The notes beneath the pieces were generated by a model that saw only the letters and a program-made list of their open reading frames with translations, was not told the origin of the DNA and did not search any database. The translations under genes were made by a program, and so were the position numbers. DNA of 64,000 nt from UBA1568 sp964488025 (GTDB lineage: Bacteria; Patescibacteriota; Minisyncoccia; Moranbacterales; UBA1568). The stretch covers positions 40,740 through 104,739 of the forward strand of contig CAZATJ010000002.1 of assembly GCA_964488025.1 (NCBI GenBank), written 5' to 3'. Positions 51,083 to 59,412 of the stretch are shown piece after piece. Within the stretch, counting starts at the first letter, position 1. Each line of letters opens with the position of its first letter.

Positions 51083-52175
51083 TTATTGTGATTGAAGATA
51101 GCGGAGCGTGCTTTCTATAAACATATCGAGTGATCCGTCAAGTACTTTCCCGGTGTCGCTCGTTTCGGTATCGGTACGATGATCTTTGACGAGCGTATAG
51201 GGATGAAGCACGTAAGAGCGGATTTGGTTTCCCCATTCGGCGCTCTTGAATTCTCCCCTGAGCTTGCGTTTGGCCTCCATTTGTTCTTCCAGTCTCTGCT
51301 GCAAGAGTTTGGAACGGAGCAGCTTCATAGCCTGTTCACGATTCTGGAGCTGTGAGCGCTCTGTCTGACAGGCGACGACCGTGTTGGTGGCGAGGTGAGT
51401 AATCCTGACTGCGCTTTCGGTTTTGTTGACATTTTGTCCTCCGGCTCCGGAAGACCGATAGGTGTCGATGCGCAACTCCTCAGGCTTGATGACGATGGTC
51501 GTGTCGTCATTTTCTATGACCGGCATCACTTCCACCGAAGCGAAGGAAGTCTGACGAAGACTGTTGGCATTGAACGGTGAAAGGCGTACTAAGCGATGAA
51601 TACCAGCTTCGCCGCGGAGATAGCCATAGGCGTAGGTTCCGGCGATTTCGATGGTGACACTTTTAATGCCAGCTTCGCTCCCCCGTGTTTCGTCTATGAT
51701 ACTCGTGCGAAACCCTTTTTTCTCGGCATAACGGAGATACATACGCATAATCATTTCAGCCCAGTCCTGAGCGTCCACGCCTCCGGCACCGCTTCGCACA
51801 GTGAGAAGCGCCGATGCCTGATCATAATCGCCTCCAAGGAGCGTCCGGAACTCCCAATCATGGATGGCTTGTTCGGCCTTGGTGTACTCTTCATCGACGT
51901 ACTTCTGAGTCGCCTGATCCATCTCCTCCTGAGAGAAGTCTGAGAGATCGGACAGGGAGCTTTTGAGCGTTTCGAAAGATTGCCGTTCCCGTTCGATGCT
52001 TTCTATTTCTTGCATGATTCGGCCGGCTTTTTTCGGATCATCCCAAAACCGAGGATGCTCCGCTTCCTGTTTCAGCTCCTCTCGCCTCGCTTCTCTTTTG
52101 GCGAAGTCAAAGATAGTCCTGCAACTGCAGGAGTTTTTTTTGAAGAACGGCTATTTTTTCCTTCATTTCATCCAT
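51083..52175 (-). CDS. prfB: Peptide chain release factor 2, expressed by +1 programmed frameshift
   Basis: Translation starts at ATG 52175 and reads 22 codons (DEMKEKIAVLQKKLLQLQDYL) to an in-frame TGA at 52109-52107 in the context CTT TGA C. A +1 shift on CTT gives Asp and continues as DFAKREARREELKQEAEHPR to the end, about 363 aa in total. The GGQ motif is in RSSGAGGQNVNKTESAVR, and the RF2-type stop-codon reader SPF is in RLSPFNANSLRQTSF. An AGGA sits just upstream of the shift site. RF2 level is thus self-regulated through TGA recognition. Confidence 0.95.
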
Positions 52176-52256
52176 ACGATGTAGAGTATAGCATAATTCA
52201 GCCTTCTCTTGAATATTTTTGGAGAGTAGTATAGACTTTCCAAGGTACGAAAGAAG

Positions 52257-52329
52257 GCCAGCGTAGCTCAGTTGGTAGAGCGGCGCACTCGTAACGCGCA
52301 GGTCATCGGTTCAATCCCGGTCGCTGGCT
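52257..52329 (+). tRNA. trnT: tRNA-Thr (CGT anticodon)
   Basis: The 73-nt sequence folds as a tRNA: acceptor GCCAGCG with CGCTGGC, D-arm GCTC/GAGC, anticodon loop CTCGTAA (anticodon CGT) and T-arm with GGTTCAATCCC. No CCA is encoded (the end reads CGCTGGCT then CAAA), so a CCA-adding enzyme is needed. A terminator follows. Confidence 0.93.
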
Positions 52330-52340
52330 CAAAAAAGCAA

Positions 52341-52372
52341 AAACACCCCGAAATGAAGTCGGGGTGTTTTTT
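52341..52372. terminator. Bidirectional terminator
   Basis: A perfect 10-bp stem, AAACACCCCG (52341-52350) with CGGGGTGTTT (52360-52369), has T-runs in both directions. It lies between tRNA-Thr and the convergent DsbA-like gene. Confidence 0.9.
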
Positions 52373-52379
52373 GTTGATT

Positions 52380-53423
52380 TCACCGAGCCAATTCCTGGTC
52401 GATGATACGTTTAATGTCATCCGCGCTTACCGCGCCGTTCAAAAAGACACCGTTGATGAAGGTTGCCGGAGTGGCGCTGATATCAAGTGCCGTCGCCTCT
52501 TCTTTGTCTTCCGCTACTTTGTCCCTGTGTCGATCACTTTCGAGGCAGGCAGAAAATGCCCGATAATCAAGTTTGAGCCACCAGGCATAATCTTTGAATT
52601 TTTGCAGGCCAGAAGCCTTACTCCATTCAGTCTGCTTGGCAAAGAGGTGATTAGCATAAGCGTCAAATTTTCCTTGATCATTGGCGCATTCTGCCGCTCT
52701 GGCCGCTTTTTCCGCTTGAGCATGAAACGAAAGTGGGAGATGCTTGTACACCAGGCGCATCTGATTGCCATACGGAGCCGTCACTTGTTTGAGGTCTTTG
52801 TGAAACGTCTTGCACTGAGGGCATTCGAAATCCGAAAACTCAACGATGGTCACTTTGGCATCCGCGGGACCCATTACGATATCATTCTCGCCGATAGCTG
52901 GAAGCTTGAGATAGCGTCCGGCTGGTAGACCAATTTTTCCCATATCGAAAAAATAGGAGCCTCCTCTTTTCTCGAAAAGACTCGATGCTTGTGAATAAAA
53001 ACTGGTGTGGAGAATATCCTTGGAAAAGATGAAGGCCGGCAAGGTAACGATACCCAAACGTTCCGCCGTTTCTACTCCAAACTGATCGGCAATGTCGATC
53101 CGTGTCACCTCGATTGTTGGGATGACCCGCCTCAGCCACACCAGCGCTTCGCTCGGATCGCAAGAGGCGCAATTCTTGTCGCTAATGACTTGGAGATTCA
53201 CCAGCGGATCACCATATCCTACCCATGTCTTTCCGTTTGTTTCAAGAACGTTATGTTCCTGGATTGCCCAAGATGAGAATCCTTCTCCGCGTAAAAGCTG
53301 GACAAAGTCGACAAACAGACTTCCCAAGAAGAGTCCGGCAAGAAGGATGGCTAAAGCGAACAGGTTCCGATTGTGCTTTTTCAGTTCTAAGACGGGAGAC
53401 TCTGCCAATAGTTCTTCTGACAT
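52380..53423 (-). CDS. Membrane-anchored DsbA-like thiol:disulfide oxidoreductase with two Cys-x-x-Cys sites
   Basis: Encodes 347 aa from the Met at 53423 (a longer frame upstream lacks support). A helix at residues 22-42 anchors it outside. A first domain contains VISDKNCASCDPSEALVWL near residue 83, and a C-terminal DSBA-type thioredoxin fold has VEFSDFECPQCKTFHKDLKQ near 195 with active-site CPQC, and cis-Pro in SATPATFINGV. It introduces or shuffles disulfides in exported proteins. Two CxxC sites in one chain suggest an internal relay. Confidence 0.9.
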   Translation of the reverse strand: MSEELLAESPVLELKKHNRNLFALAILLAGLFLGSLFVDFVQLLRGEGFSSWAIQEHNVLETNGKTWVGYGDPLVNLQVISDKNCASCDPSEALVWLRRVIPTIEVTRIDIADQFGVETAERLGIVTLPAFIFSKDILHTSFYSQASSLFEKRGGSYFFDMGKIGLPAGRYLKLPAIGENDIVMGPADAKVTIVEFSDFECPQCKTFHKDLKQVTAPYGNQMRLVYKHLPLSFHAQAEKAARAAECANDQGKFDAYANHLFAKQTEWSKASGLQKFKDYAWWLKLDYRAFSACLESDRHRDKVAEDKEEATALDISATPATFINGVFLNGAVSADDIKRIIDQELAR

Positions 53424-53442
53424 AGGACGGGTGATAAAACAA

Positions 53443-53775
53443 TTAGAGTGACGGCTCTGTCTCTTCTTCGGCACAGACCTCGCCTTGTGGAACACCTTCT
53501 AAACTGGTGGCCAGTGAGCCACCACGCTGAATGAGTTCTTTCTGGAGAATATTGAGGTCGATAGTACTTTTACTTCGGGAAAGTCGGTAATCGTCAAATC
53601 CCATAGTAAGCGAATCGTTGACCAAAGACTTTATGCCAGCGCCCGTGCCGAGTGCCAGGATAAAGAGCATCGCCAGCCCTCGGGGTGAGTATTCGTTCGC
53701 AAAAAAGTTTTTTATCCAAAGAAAAGCCTTTAACGCCTTATTTTTGGCTTTTTCTAGCCAATGAGTCATATCCAT
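53443..53775 (-). CDS. Small membrane protein of unknown function
   Basis: Encodes about 110 aa from the Met at 53775 (residue 7 of the longest frame). One hydrophobic segment (RGLAMLFILALGTGAGI), then a polar tail ending CAEEETEPSL. It lies 19 bp upstream of the DsbA-like gene on the same strand and may be co-transcribed. No family is recognised. Confidence 0.6.
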   Translation of the reverse strand: MDMTHWLEKAKNKALKAFLWIKNFFANEYSPRGLAMLFILALGTGAGIKSLVNDSLTMGFDDYRLSRSKSTIDLNILQKELIQRGGSLATSLEGVPQGEVCAEEETEPSL

Positions 53776-53888
53776 AGTGGGGAAAGTTATCACGGTACCC
53801 TATCACACGGACCTTTTTTTGACAATCCCCAACAACGATACGAGCGCCAAAGAAAAAAGCACATCAATTTTCATCAATGTGCCGGATA

Positions 53889-54647
53889 TTACCGGTTGTC
53901 GAAACTCTCGGGGACGCGGAGGGTTTGCCAACCGTCGGTTGGACCGAACCACCGGGAAAGGTACCCTTCACAGTTGTTGCTTTTTTCGCAAGTACTGTCG
54001 AAGAGATTATACTCTGAATCGATTTCACGCCAGTAGTCAACGCCGATTTGCAACCGAGCCAGACCGCTGATTTTGACTTCCATTTCGACGGAATAGGTCA
54101 TACCTGGTTTGGTCGCGACTTTCGGATCGGTCCAGCCATGATAAATAAATTGCGGTGACCGACTCACATCGATGACGAGATAGCCATCCTTCTCAGTAAA
54201 CATACCGCCAACCGGTTTGAAAGAGCTTCCTCCGTACCAATTCGGAATGCGCGGGAACAGTTCTCCGGTGAATACCGTCTGACCCCGTGAGGAAAAATCC
54301 GTAACCGCGCTTACCACCTGCTCATTGCCAGTTACTGGATCCCGCTCGATCAAACGAATAGCTCGGAGAGCAAGTCGAGACTCTCTTTTTCCGGGCATGT
54401 TACAGGGGGTGACATTCACCACTTGCATCAGAGCCAATACCGCATGAAAGTCCTCCGGTGCTGTCCGACGCCAGACAGTCTCTTCCTTATGTTGAGCGCC
54501 AAAAGGCACCGAAAACGAGTCTAATCCTTCCGATGCTTTTTCTGTCAAAACACACACCGTCTTGAAAGGATTGGTCCCCTGACCGAACATGGTACTGTAG
54601 CTCAATACCATGGCAGTCAGTACGCTGAAATATAAAATTTTCCCCAT
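53889..54647 (-). CDS. Exported protein of unknown function
   Basis: Encodes 252 aa. A signal peptide is clear (ILYFSVLTAMVLSYSTMFGQ), followed by a soluble domain. The region FQPVGGMFTEKD-like through SPQFIYHGWTDPKVATKPGM and EMEVKISGLARLQIGVDYW looks like a beta-sandwich, possibly carbohydrate binding, but this is not certain. Cysteines near the end (CEKSNNCEGYLSRWFG) may form a disulfide. Confidence 0.65.
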   Translation of the reverse strand: MGKILYFSVLTAMVLSYSTMFGQGTNPFKTVCVLTEKASEGLDSFSVPFGAQHKEETVWRRTAPEDFHAVLALMQVVNVTPCNMPGKRESRLALRAIRLIERDPVTGNEQVVSAVTDFSSRGQTVFTGELFPRIPNWYGGSSFKPVGGMFTEKDGYLVIDVSRSPQFIYHGWTDPKVATKPGMTYSVEMEVKISGLARLQIGVDYWREIDSEYNLFDSTCEKSNNCEGYLSRWFGPTDGWQTLRVPESFDNR

Positions 54648-54719
54648 GATGATAGTATTCCCTCCCCCTGTTCAGGGAAATCGATGAATTATCATTTTAA
54701 AATTCGAATTTTTATTGAA

Positions 54720-55085
54720 TCACTTTTCTTCATTTTTGTCAAGTGGAAGTATGTCACTCAAAACATCTTCCAGATCATCGATACTGCGCGATCCGAGGCC
54801 ATCAGCCTTACAGGAAGGATTTTTTAATTCTGAACGCACAGTTTCAACGACCGAAATAGGGCGTACGCCCTTGATAATATTATCATTTACCGCAATATTC
54901 GGACCCTCCTTACAACCCGAGAGGCAGCGGGACGATTCTATGACCAGTGCTTCTTCTGGCGCAAATCCTTGTTTCAGGGCAGTAAAAACATTCCTTGCCC
55001 CTTTTTGGCAACAATTTTCTTGGAGACAAACCTTGAGAGTTGCCCGCGAATCTTTTAGTTGTTTCGGTTGTGTCTCTTCATTCAT
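54720..55085 (-). CDS. Thioredoxin-like [2Fe-2S] ferredoxin
   Basis: Encodes 121 aa from the Met at 55085. The cysteine pattern, LKVCLQENCCQKGARNVF then ESSRCLSGCKEGPNIAV, matches the Cys set that ligates a [2Fe-2S] cluster in NuoE/CooC-like thioredoxin-fold ferredoxins. The C-terminal tail is acidic. It may carry electrons for an unidentified oxidoreductase; no partner gene is adjacent. Confidence 0.82.
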   Translation of the reverse strand: MNEETQPKQLKDSRATLKVCLQENCCQKGARNVFTALKQGFAPEEALVIESSRCLSGCKEGPNIAVNDNIIKGVRPISVVETVRSELKNPSCKADGLGSRSIDDLEDVLSDILPLDKNEEK

Positions 55086-55153
55086 ATCTCGTATACGATA
55101 CCACATTTTACAATACTTGACAAGAGAAGAATATGCGATATAAAAATGGACGA

Positions 55154-55450
55154 TTACTCCTGAAAACCGATACCCTGTTGCGTTGGAGCCTCGGAGGGGG
55201 CGACACTGCCGAATTGAGCCTCATATTTGGCGAGATTCTCCTGCATAGCCACAAGCATGCGTTTGAAGTGTCCGGGACTGACAATGACGCGGGAATTGAG
55301 AGTTCCGGTCGGTGGAAAAATATTGAGAAAATCAATCACAAATTCTTCTTTGGTGTGGAGAACCTGCATAACATTGGCATACTCCCCTTTCAGTTTTTCA
55401 TCAGTCGCTTTGATCTGGATCTGCTTCGATGGCTGTTGTTGTTCGGTCAT
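55154..55450 (-). CDS. DUF3467 protein
   Basis: Encodes 98 aa. It matches the DUF3467 core: GEYANVMQVLHTKEEFVIDF and PPTGTLNSRVIVSPGHFKRM, followed by a Pro-rich tail. The family is widespread in bacteria and its role is unknown. It lies about 20 bp downstream of the PgeF-like gene on the same strand, so it is co-transcribed. Confidence 0.85.
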   Translation of the reverse strand: MTEQQQPSKQIQIKATDEKLKGEYANVMQVLHTKEEFVIDFLNIFPPTGTLNSRVIVSPGHFKRMLVAMQENLAKYEAQFGSVAPSEAPTQQGIGFQE

Positions 55451-55467
55451 AGGATTGTTATTATCGA

Positions 55468-56154
55468 TTAAAATTTTCGGTGAGGAAACTGGATGATATA
55501 GGCGATTTGAGCTTCGAGTATTTTTGGCCGATCACGTCGAAAGGAGAAATATTTGTCTCGCAAGCAATAGGTGCATTCTCCTGTATCGACGATGTTTTCA
55601 TTCATCACTCCTGCTTTCTTTGCCTGTTGCTTGATAATTTTTTTCAAGTCCACCCTGATATTTCTGTCTCGGATAATGCTATCCGAATAGGCTGAAAAAG
55701 AAGGGAGTGTATCTTCTCCGATTTCAAAATGTTCAGCACAGATACCGGGACCGATGGTAAGGGCGATATTTTCCATCTTACCTCCCATGTTTCCGATACC
55801 AGTCAGAGTCTCCCCAATGATCCCGGTGACAATTCCTCGCCAGCCACAGTGAGCCAAACCGATGATACCGGTGGTTTTCTCTTCAAAATACACCGGGAAA
55901 CAATCGGCGCCAGTCAGGGCCAGGATGATGCCAGATTCTTTGGTAACGAGAGCGTCAGTTTCGGGAAGCACATACTTGGACGCGGGCGTGACGATTTCCA
56001 CACGTATCCCGTGCACCAAATCAGCTACGGCGATCTGCTTGCCAGCAAGCCGATGCTCCTCAAAAAACAATTTGCGATGGGCGGCATTTTCAGCCACAGC
56101 CATATGCATCGAACCATCTTTCTTTTCTGAAAATCCCTTCAATACTTTTTTCAT
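55468..56154 (-). CDS. pgeF: Multicopper polyphenol oxidase / purine nucleoside phosphorylase-like (PgeF/YfiH/LACC1)
   Basis: Encodes 228 aa. The zinc-site residues are in ILALTGADCFPVYF near residue 95 (Cys) and GLAHCGWRGIVTGI near 117 (His), and the His in GPGICAEHFEIG near 155. The family has reported purine nucleoside phosphorylase and peptidoglycan-editing roles. It is of normal length. Confidence 0.9.
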   Translation of the reverse strand: MKKVLKGFSEKKDGSMHMAVAENAAHRKLFFEEHRLAGKQIAVADLVHGIRVEIVTPASKYVLPETDALVTKESGIILALTGADCFPVYFEEKTTGIIGLAHCGWRGIVTGIIGETLTGIGNMGGKMENIALTIGPGICAEHFEIGEDTLPSFSAYSDSIIRDRNIRVDLKKIIKQQAKKAGVMNENIVDTGECTYCLRDKYFSFRRDRPKILEAQIAYIIQFPHRKF

Positions 56155-56258
56155 TTCGTTTTATCATCAATCATTCCGACATCGCTCTTGGCAATCATTT
56201 TTCCATACCGCTACAAGGAACTGAATCTGGTTCCTTTTTTATTTTCCTTAATGTGAAG

Positions 56259-56786
56259 CTATCCGATAATGTCCCCTAGTTTTTTTATAGTCTTCTGCAC
56301 CCTTTTCCCCTGCGGATCCTTGTGCATATAGTCGGATTCTATCATAAGGGCGTCGATGCCAACATCTCTGGCTGGCTTGTAATCCCAATGATAGTTATCC
56401 CCCACCATCAGGGCATCTTTTTTAGCGATGCCCCGCTTTTTGAGAATTTTCACGATAAACTCACCCTTCGAGGCATGAAACTCTCGCGTTGCGTGAATCT
56501 CATCGAAAAACTCACCAAGTTTGAAATGCTTCACTTTGTGATGGATCAGTGCCTGAGCCTCCTGTGGTGGATGTGGATGAGTCGAAAGAAGGACGGTTAT
56601 GACACCAAGTTTCTTCAACTTTTTTAAGGTCGCGAGCACCGTCGGTATGAGCATGAGTTGTCTGCAATGATCATCTGGCGTCCCATCAGTTCTATAGACC
56701 CAATGCGGTTTCTCCCGATGTTTGGTAGCTTTCGGGTACCATAATGTCCCATCGCCATCAAAAAATATGATTTTCTTTCTCATCAC
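56259..56786 (-). CDS. HAD-superfamily hydrolase (phosphatase type)
   Basis: Encodes 175 aa. Motif I IIFFDGDGTLWYPKA near residue 8, motif II VLLSTHPHPP near 68, and motif IV LMVGDNYHWDYKPARDVG near 128. The small cap and the tract after motif I resemble histidinol-phosphatase or magnesium-dependent phosphatase-1 members. The substrate is unknown. It ends about 70 bp after the cutA stop region in the same orientation. Confidence 0.88.
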   Translation of the reverse strand: MMRKKIIFFDGDGTLWYPKATKHREKPHWVYRTDGTPDDHCRQLMLIPTVLATLKKLKKLGVITVLLSTHPHPPQEAQALIHHKVKHFKLGEFFDEIHATREFHASKGEFIVKILKKRGIAKKDALMVGDNYHWDYKPARDVGIDALMIESDYMHKDPQGKRVQKTIKKLGDIIG

Positions 56787-56856
56787 GAGTCCTTATTTTA
56801 TTCTTATCATCTTTACGAAATGTGTCATTTGTAAACGACCGTTTGTATATGACACA

Positions 56857-57168
56857 TCATACCATCGTTTCACTTTTGATCCACTTGGCGTAGGAGAGGT
56901 TAGAGGTGACATCGAGCTTCATGATGCATGGGGTTTCGTAGGGATGAATAGCTTCCACCGCTTTTTTCACCCTGGCCCAATTCTCTTTCTTGGTTTTGAC
57001 GAGGGTGACGATTTCTTTCCCGGTTACGATCTTCCCCTTCCACCAGTAACTACTTTCGATAGGAAAATAGTTCACGCAGGCAATGAGTCGGTCGCGAAGT
57101 AAAACCTCAGCGACTTTCTTGGCTTCTGCTTTGTTTTTGTGAGTGATGTAGATGATGATGAAGTTCAT
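56857..57168 (-). CDS. cutA: Divalent-ion tolerance protein CutA
   Basis: Encodes 103 aa from ATG 57168, the family start (NFIIIYITHKNKAEAKKVAE). Core motifs: ACVNYFPIESSYWWKGKI and HPYETPCIMKLDV. CutA forms a trimer similar to PII proteins; its role is debated. Its 5' end is copied in truncated form at 60101, 61056 and, degenerate, near 61750. Confidence 0.93.
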   Translation of the reverse strand: MNFIIIYITHKNKAEAKKVAEVLLRDRLIACVNYFPIESSYWWKGKIVTGKEIVTLVKTKKENWARVKKAVEAIHPYETPCIMKLDVTSNLSYAKWIKSETMV

Positions 57169-57227
57169 AGTACGCTCTTGCAAATTGTTACAGGCTCATT
57201 TTAGCACAAAACGTACTACACTTTAAA

Positions 57228-57260
57228 AAGAAAAAACCGAGAGGAAACTTGTCCACTCGG
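57228..57260 (-). terminator. Rho-independent terminator (minus strand)
   Basis: On the minus strand CCGAG and CTCGG enclose a 14-nt loop and are followed by TTTTTTC. It ends the reverse transcriptase transcript. Confidence 0.8.
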
Positions 57261-57265
57261 CGTTG

Positions 57266-58363
57266 CTAGTGTCTGCGTACCCTGTGCCGGTATCCGCCGT
57301 GACGTTCCCATTCCGCCTGGAACTGTCGGCACAACGCAAACGTCTTTTTGTCCGTTTTCGTCCGAACATCAACGTTTTTGTAGTAATACAGGAACTCGGC
57401 GGCATACCCACTAACCTTTTCAGGCCAGTCCATTCCAAAAGCGAGATAGCTATGGATGATGCCGTGGAGCTTGCGTCGTTTCCTCTGAGGGAAAACAAGA
57501 AGCGGATTTTCCGCGCTACTTGCCCACTGCATGTTCTCCGGTGTTGGTGGTTGATGCCCCCGGAAAAGCTCGAGATCAAATGGACGCTCGAGCACGGTTT
57601 GGGTAATCGATACCGGACCCATACTCTGAAGCAGGAAGCGGGACTTCTTGTGGTTCACTGAGAAACCACTTCGCTCAATGATGACTCGTAGCTGGCGTCT
57701 TGTCTCCCGTCCGATGAAGAACGTCGCTGAAAATACGAGGTCATCGACGTACCGCGTGTACGTGATTTCTCGCTTCTCGCACAGTTTCCGCAACGGCATG
57801 TCGAGAAAGACCTCACAGTAGAGATTCATGAGGTACGGCGAGAGTGGTCCGCCGATTGCGAGGCCTTGACCAAACTGTCCACCGAAGTGCGCCCGCAGGA
57901 AGTCGAGCACCAACGGGTACGCCCAGTCCTCAGCTAGGACCAGGGCCCGCTCGTCCTGACCGAACCAGCCAAGCGAGACGAGATCGACATAGTCCTCGTA
58001 GCGTATGAGGAATGTGACGAAGAGAGCAAGGCGTTCCAACGACACATTGGCATAGGCATTGACGAGGTCGGTGATATAGAAGCACTTCCCTTTCCGATGC
58101 GCCAGGGCGTTCTTCTGTGGATTCGAACCACTGATACAACCAGTCGCTGAGGGGAGCTTGCGCACACCATAGCCACTGCCGTCAGTCGCCATCACCAGGT
58201 CGTGGAGGAACGTGTCGAGTTTTCGATGCAGGAAACGCATCGATCGGTTTGGTACACCGATGAGGCGTTTCTTGCCACGCACTTCACGCTCCTCGAAGCG
58301 AATCATCGGATGCCCACCCAGTCCATGCCCGACAAGTTCCGGGCGCAAGATCATTTCTAACAT
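57266..58363 (-). CDS. Retron-like reverse transcriptase
   Basis: Encodes 365 aa. RT motifs in order: RLIGVPNRSMRFLHRKLDTF near residue 35, the NAxxH box of retrons in GSNPQKNALAHRKGKCFYIT near 84, DLVNAYANVSLERLA (motif 3), GLAIGGPLSPYLMNLYCE near 170 (motif 4), catalytic YTRYVDDLVFSA near 208, and NHKKSRFLLQSMG near 240. The VTG of typical retrons reads ITQ here. A ribosome binding site CTGGGAG precedes the ATG. It reads its own upstream RNA into msDNA in retrons; no effector gene is fused or obvious nearby. Confidence 0.85.
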   Translation of the reverse strand: MLEMILRPELVGHGLGGHPMIRFEEREVRGKKRLIGVPNRSMRFLHRKLDTFLHDLVMATDGSGYGVRKLPSATGCISGSNPQKNALAHRKGKCFYITDLVNAYANVSLERLALFVTFLIRYEDYVDLVSLGWFGQDERALVLAEDWAYPLVLDFLRAHFGGQFGQGLAIGGPLSPYLMNLYCEVFLDMPLRKLCEKREITYTRYVDDLVFSATFFIGRETRRQLRVIIERSGFSVNHKKSRFLLQSMGPVSITQTVLERPFDLELFRGHQPPTPENMQWASSAENPLLVFPQRKRRKLHGIIHSYLAFGMDWPEKVSGYAAEFLYYYKNVDVRTKTDKKTFALCRQFQAEWERHGGYRHRVRRH

Positions 58364-58421
58364 GGTCTGCTCCCAGAGTTAATTGAATATTGGTGTGAAA
58401 GAACTTTTTCCCGTACAGCTG

Positions 58422-58714
58422 GCCAAGGGGGCCGCAATATATCAGGTACAACAACTATCACTGTACGGAACCCGGTGCGGGTGATGGCTTCGCTATGGAC
58501 AGCCATCTCGTGCCCTACCGATGACCACGAGAGGAGGATCCCCCACGGAAACCGGAACGGGCAATACACACAGGAACCACTAAGGGGAGACATATCTCGG
58601 TCTCCCTCCCCGCCACATAGATGACGAGGGGTTATCACACTAACGCTTACTTCCAGAAAGTTACTGCTTCTCAAAAATGGATCAGATACGACTGCGTACA
58701 GACGCCCCCTTGGC
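58422..58714 (-). ncRNA. Putative retron msr-msd RNA with a1/a2 inverted repeat
   Basis: The segment upstream of the RT on the same strand is bounded by an 11-bp perfect inverted repeat (GCCAAGGGGGC at 58714-58704 on the minus strand and GCCCCCTTGGC at 58432-58422), as expected for a1/a2. Inside are stable hairpins: GGGAGAC/GTCTCCC, TCTCGTG/CACGAGA and GATGGCT/AGCCATC. A promoter (TTTACA, TATACT, minus strand) lies just upstream near 58735-58765. The exact ends are not proven. Confidence 0.7.
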
Positions 58715-58760
58715 GACCTTCGATCCGCCGGCAGTATATCACAAAAAACAAGCCTGTAAA

Positions 58761-58796
58761 GCCGACTCTCTATGCGAGAGCCGGTCTTTTTCTTTC
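58761..58796 (+). repeat. Terminator-like element, copy 1
   Basis: GCCGACTCTC-TATGC-GAGAGCCGG then TCTTTTTCTTT. Copy 2 lies at 59941-59977 after a plus-strand gene. Here no plus-strand gene precedes it, which suggests duplication of the element. Confidence 0.65.
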
Positions 58797-58820
58797 CTTG
58801 TATAACTTTATTTATACCTA

Positions 58821-58850
58821 CACATCTTCGTGCGGCCGCATAGAGATGTG
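58821..58850. repeat. Stem-loop with GTGCGG loop, copy A
   Basis: CACATCT (58821-58827) pairs with AGATGTG (58844-58850); the loop holds GTGCGGCCGC. It is related to the stem-loops at 60005 and 60960. Confidence 0.6.
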
Positions 58851-58970
58851 CTATGCAGTGTTACGCGTGATGGGGATGGTGAGGGTCATATTGACGAAAT
58901 GGTATTTCTGTGACAAGGTGTGGACAATCAATGGGATGGTTCCTGTCGCAGAGTCATCAAGGAGTCTCTC

Positions 58971-59309
58971 ATGACCATGAAAGACGAAGCTGTCCGTCGT
59001 CGATCCGTAGCAAACTTCAGGGCAGCTGTCGATCAGATGACACAGGACATTGCAGAGTTGTTGCGTGCAAATGAAACGCTACCGGACTTGCGAATCACGA
59101 GTGCAGAATACGCTGCTGGTCGGTGGCTGTTCCCGGTGGAATATCGACCGATTATCGAGCATGCAATGGTTCAGCTTATCACGCATCGGCACTATGAACC
59201 ATCCGCCGCGCAACTCCATCTCGCCTGTATCCAGGGAGTGATCCTAATCCGGGCTTTTTTCTTTTGTTACGTAATCAATTACTTAACTCTTCCTTCATTA
59301 AGGCCATAA
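58971..59309 (+). CDS. Small protein of unknown function
   Basis: Encodes 112 aa from ATG 58971, with a good ribosome binding site (AAGGAG). Residues 1-80 are helical and soluble (RRRSVANFRAAVDQMTQDIA). The last ~20 residues (AFFFCYVINYLTLPSLRP) differ in character and may be past the original end. No family is recognised. It lies in the repeat-rich zone next to the retron, on the opposite strand. Confidence 0.55.
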   Translation: MTMKDEAVRRRSVANFRAAVDQMTQDIAELLRANETLPDLRITSAEYAAGRWLFPVEYRPIIEHAMVQLITHRHYEPSAAQLHLACIQGVILIRAFFFCYVINYLTLPSLRP

Positions 59310-59316
59310 ATCATTC

Positions 59317-59345
59317 TTGACTTTTTATGATTTTTGTATTAGATT
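59317..59345 (+). promoter_or_regulatory. Promoter
   Basis: TTGACT (59317-59322) and TAGATT (59340-59345) have a 17-bp spacer and precede the small membrane protein gene. Confidence 0.6.
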
Positions 59346-59412
59346 ATAGCGTCACTCATTGAGTGTCCGAACGCAAAGATTTGCGTGCCGCCATATCTCC
59401 TGGAGAAGGCAA

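Noticed and set aside
51083..52015. prfB starting at the internal Met at 52015.
   Set aside because: It would lack the conserved N-terminal domain, which is present upstream in another frame joined by the CTT TGA C shift.
58440..58560. Possible diversity-generating retroelement template or variable region upstream of the RT (a CGTGGGGGATCC and GGGTTCCGT pattern like FGE-type variable regions).
   Set aside because: The two motifs are in different frames, no matching variable region was found, and the RT has SP (not SQ) in motif 4 and the retron NAxxH box.
58357..58674. 105-codon frame on the minus strand upstream of the RT.
   Set aside because: It overlaps the hairpin-rich putative retron RNA and has no protein-like features or ribosome binding site.
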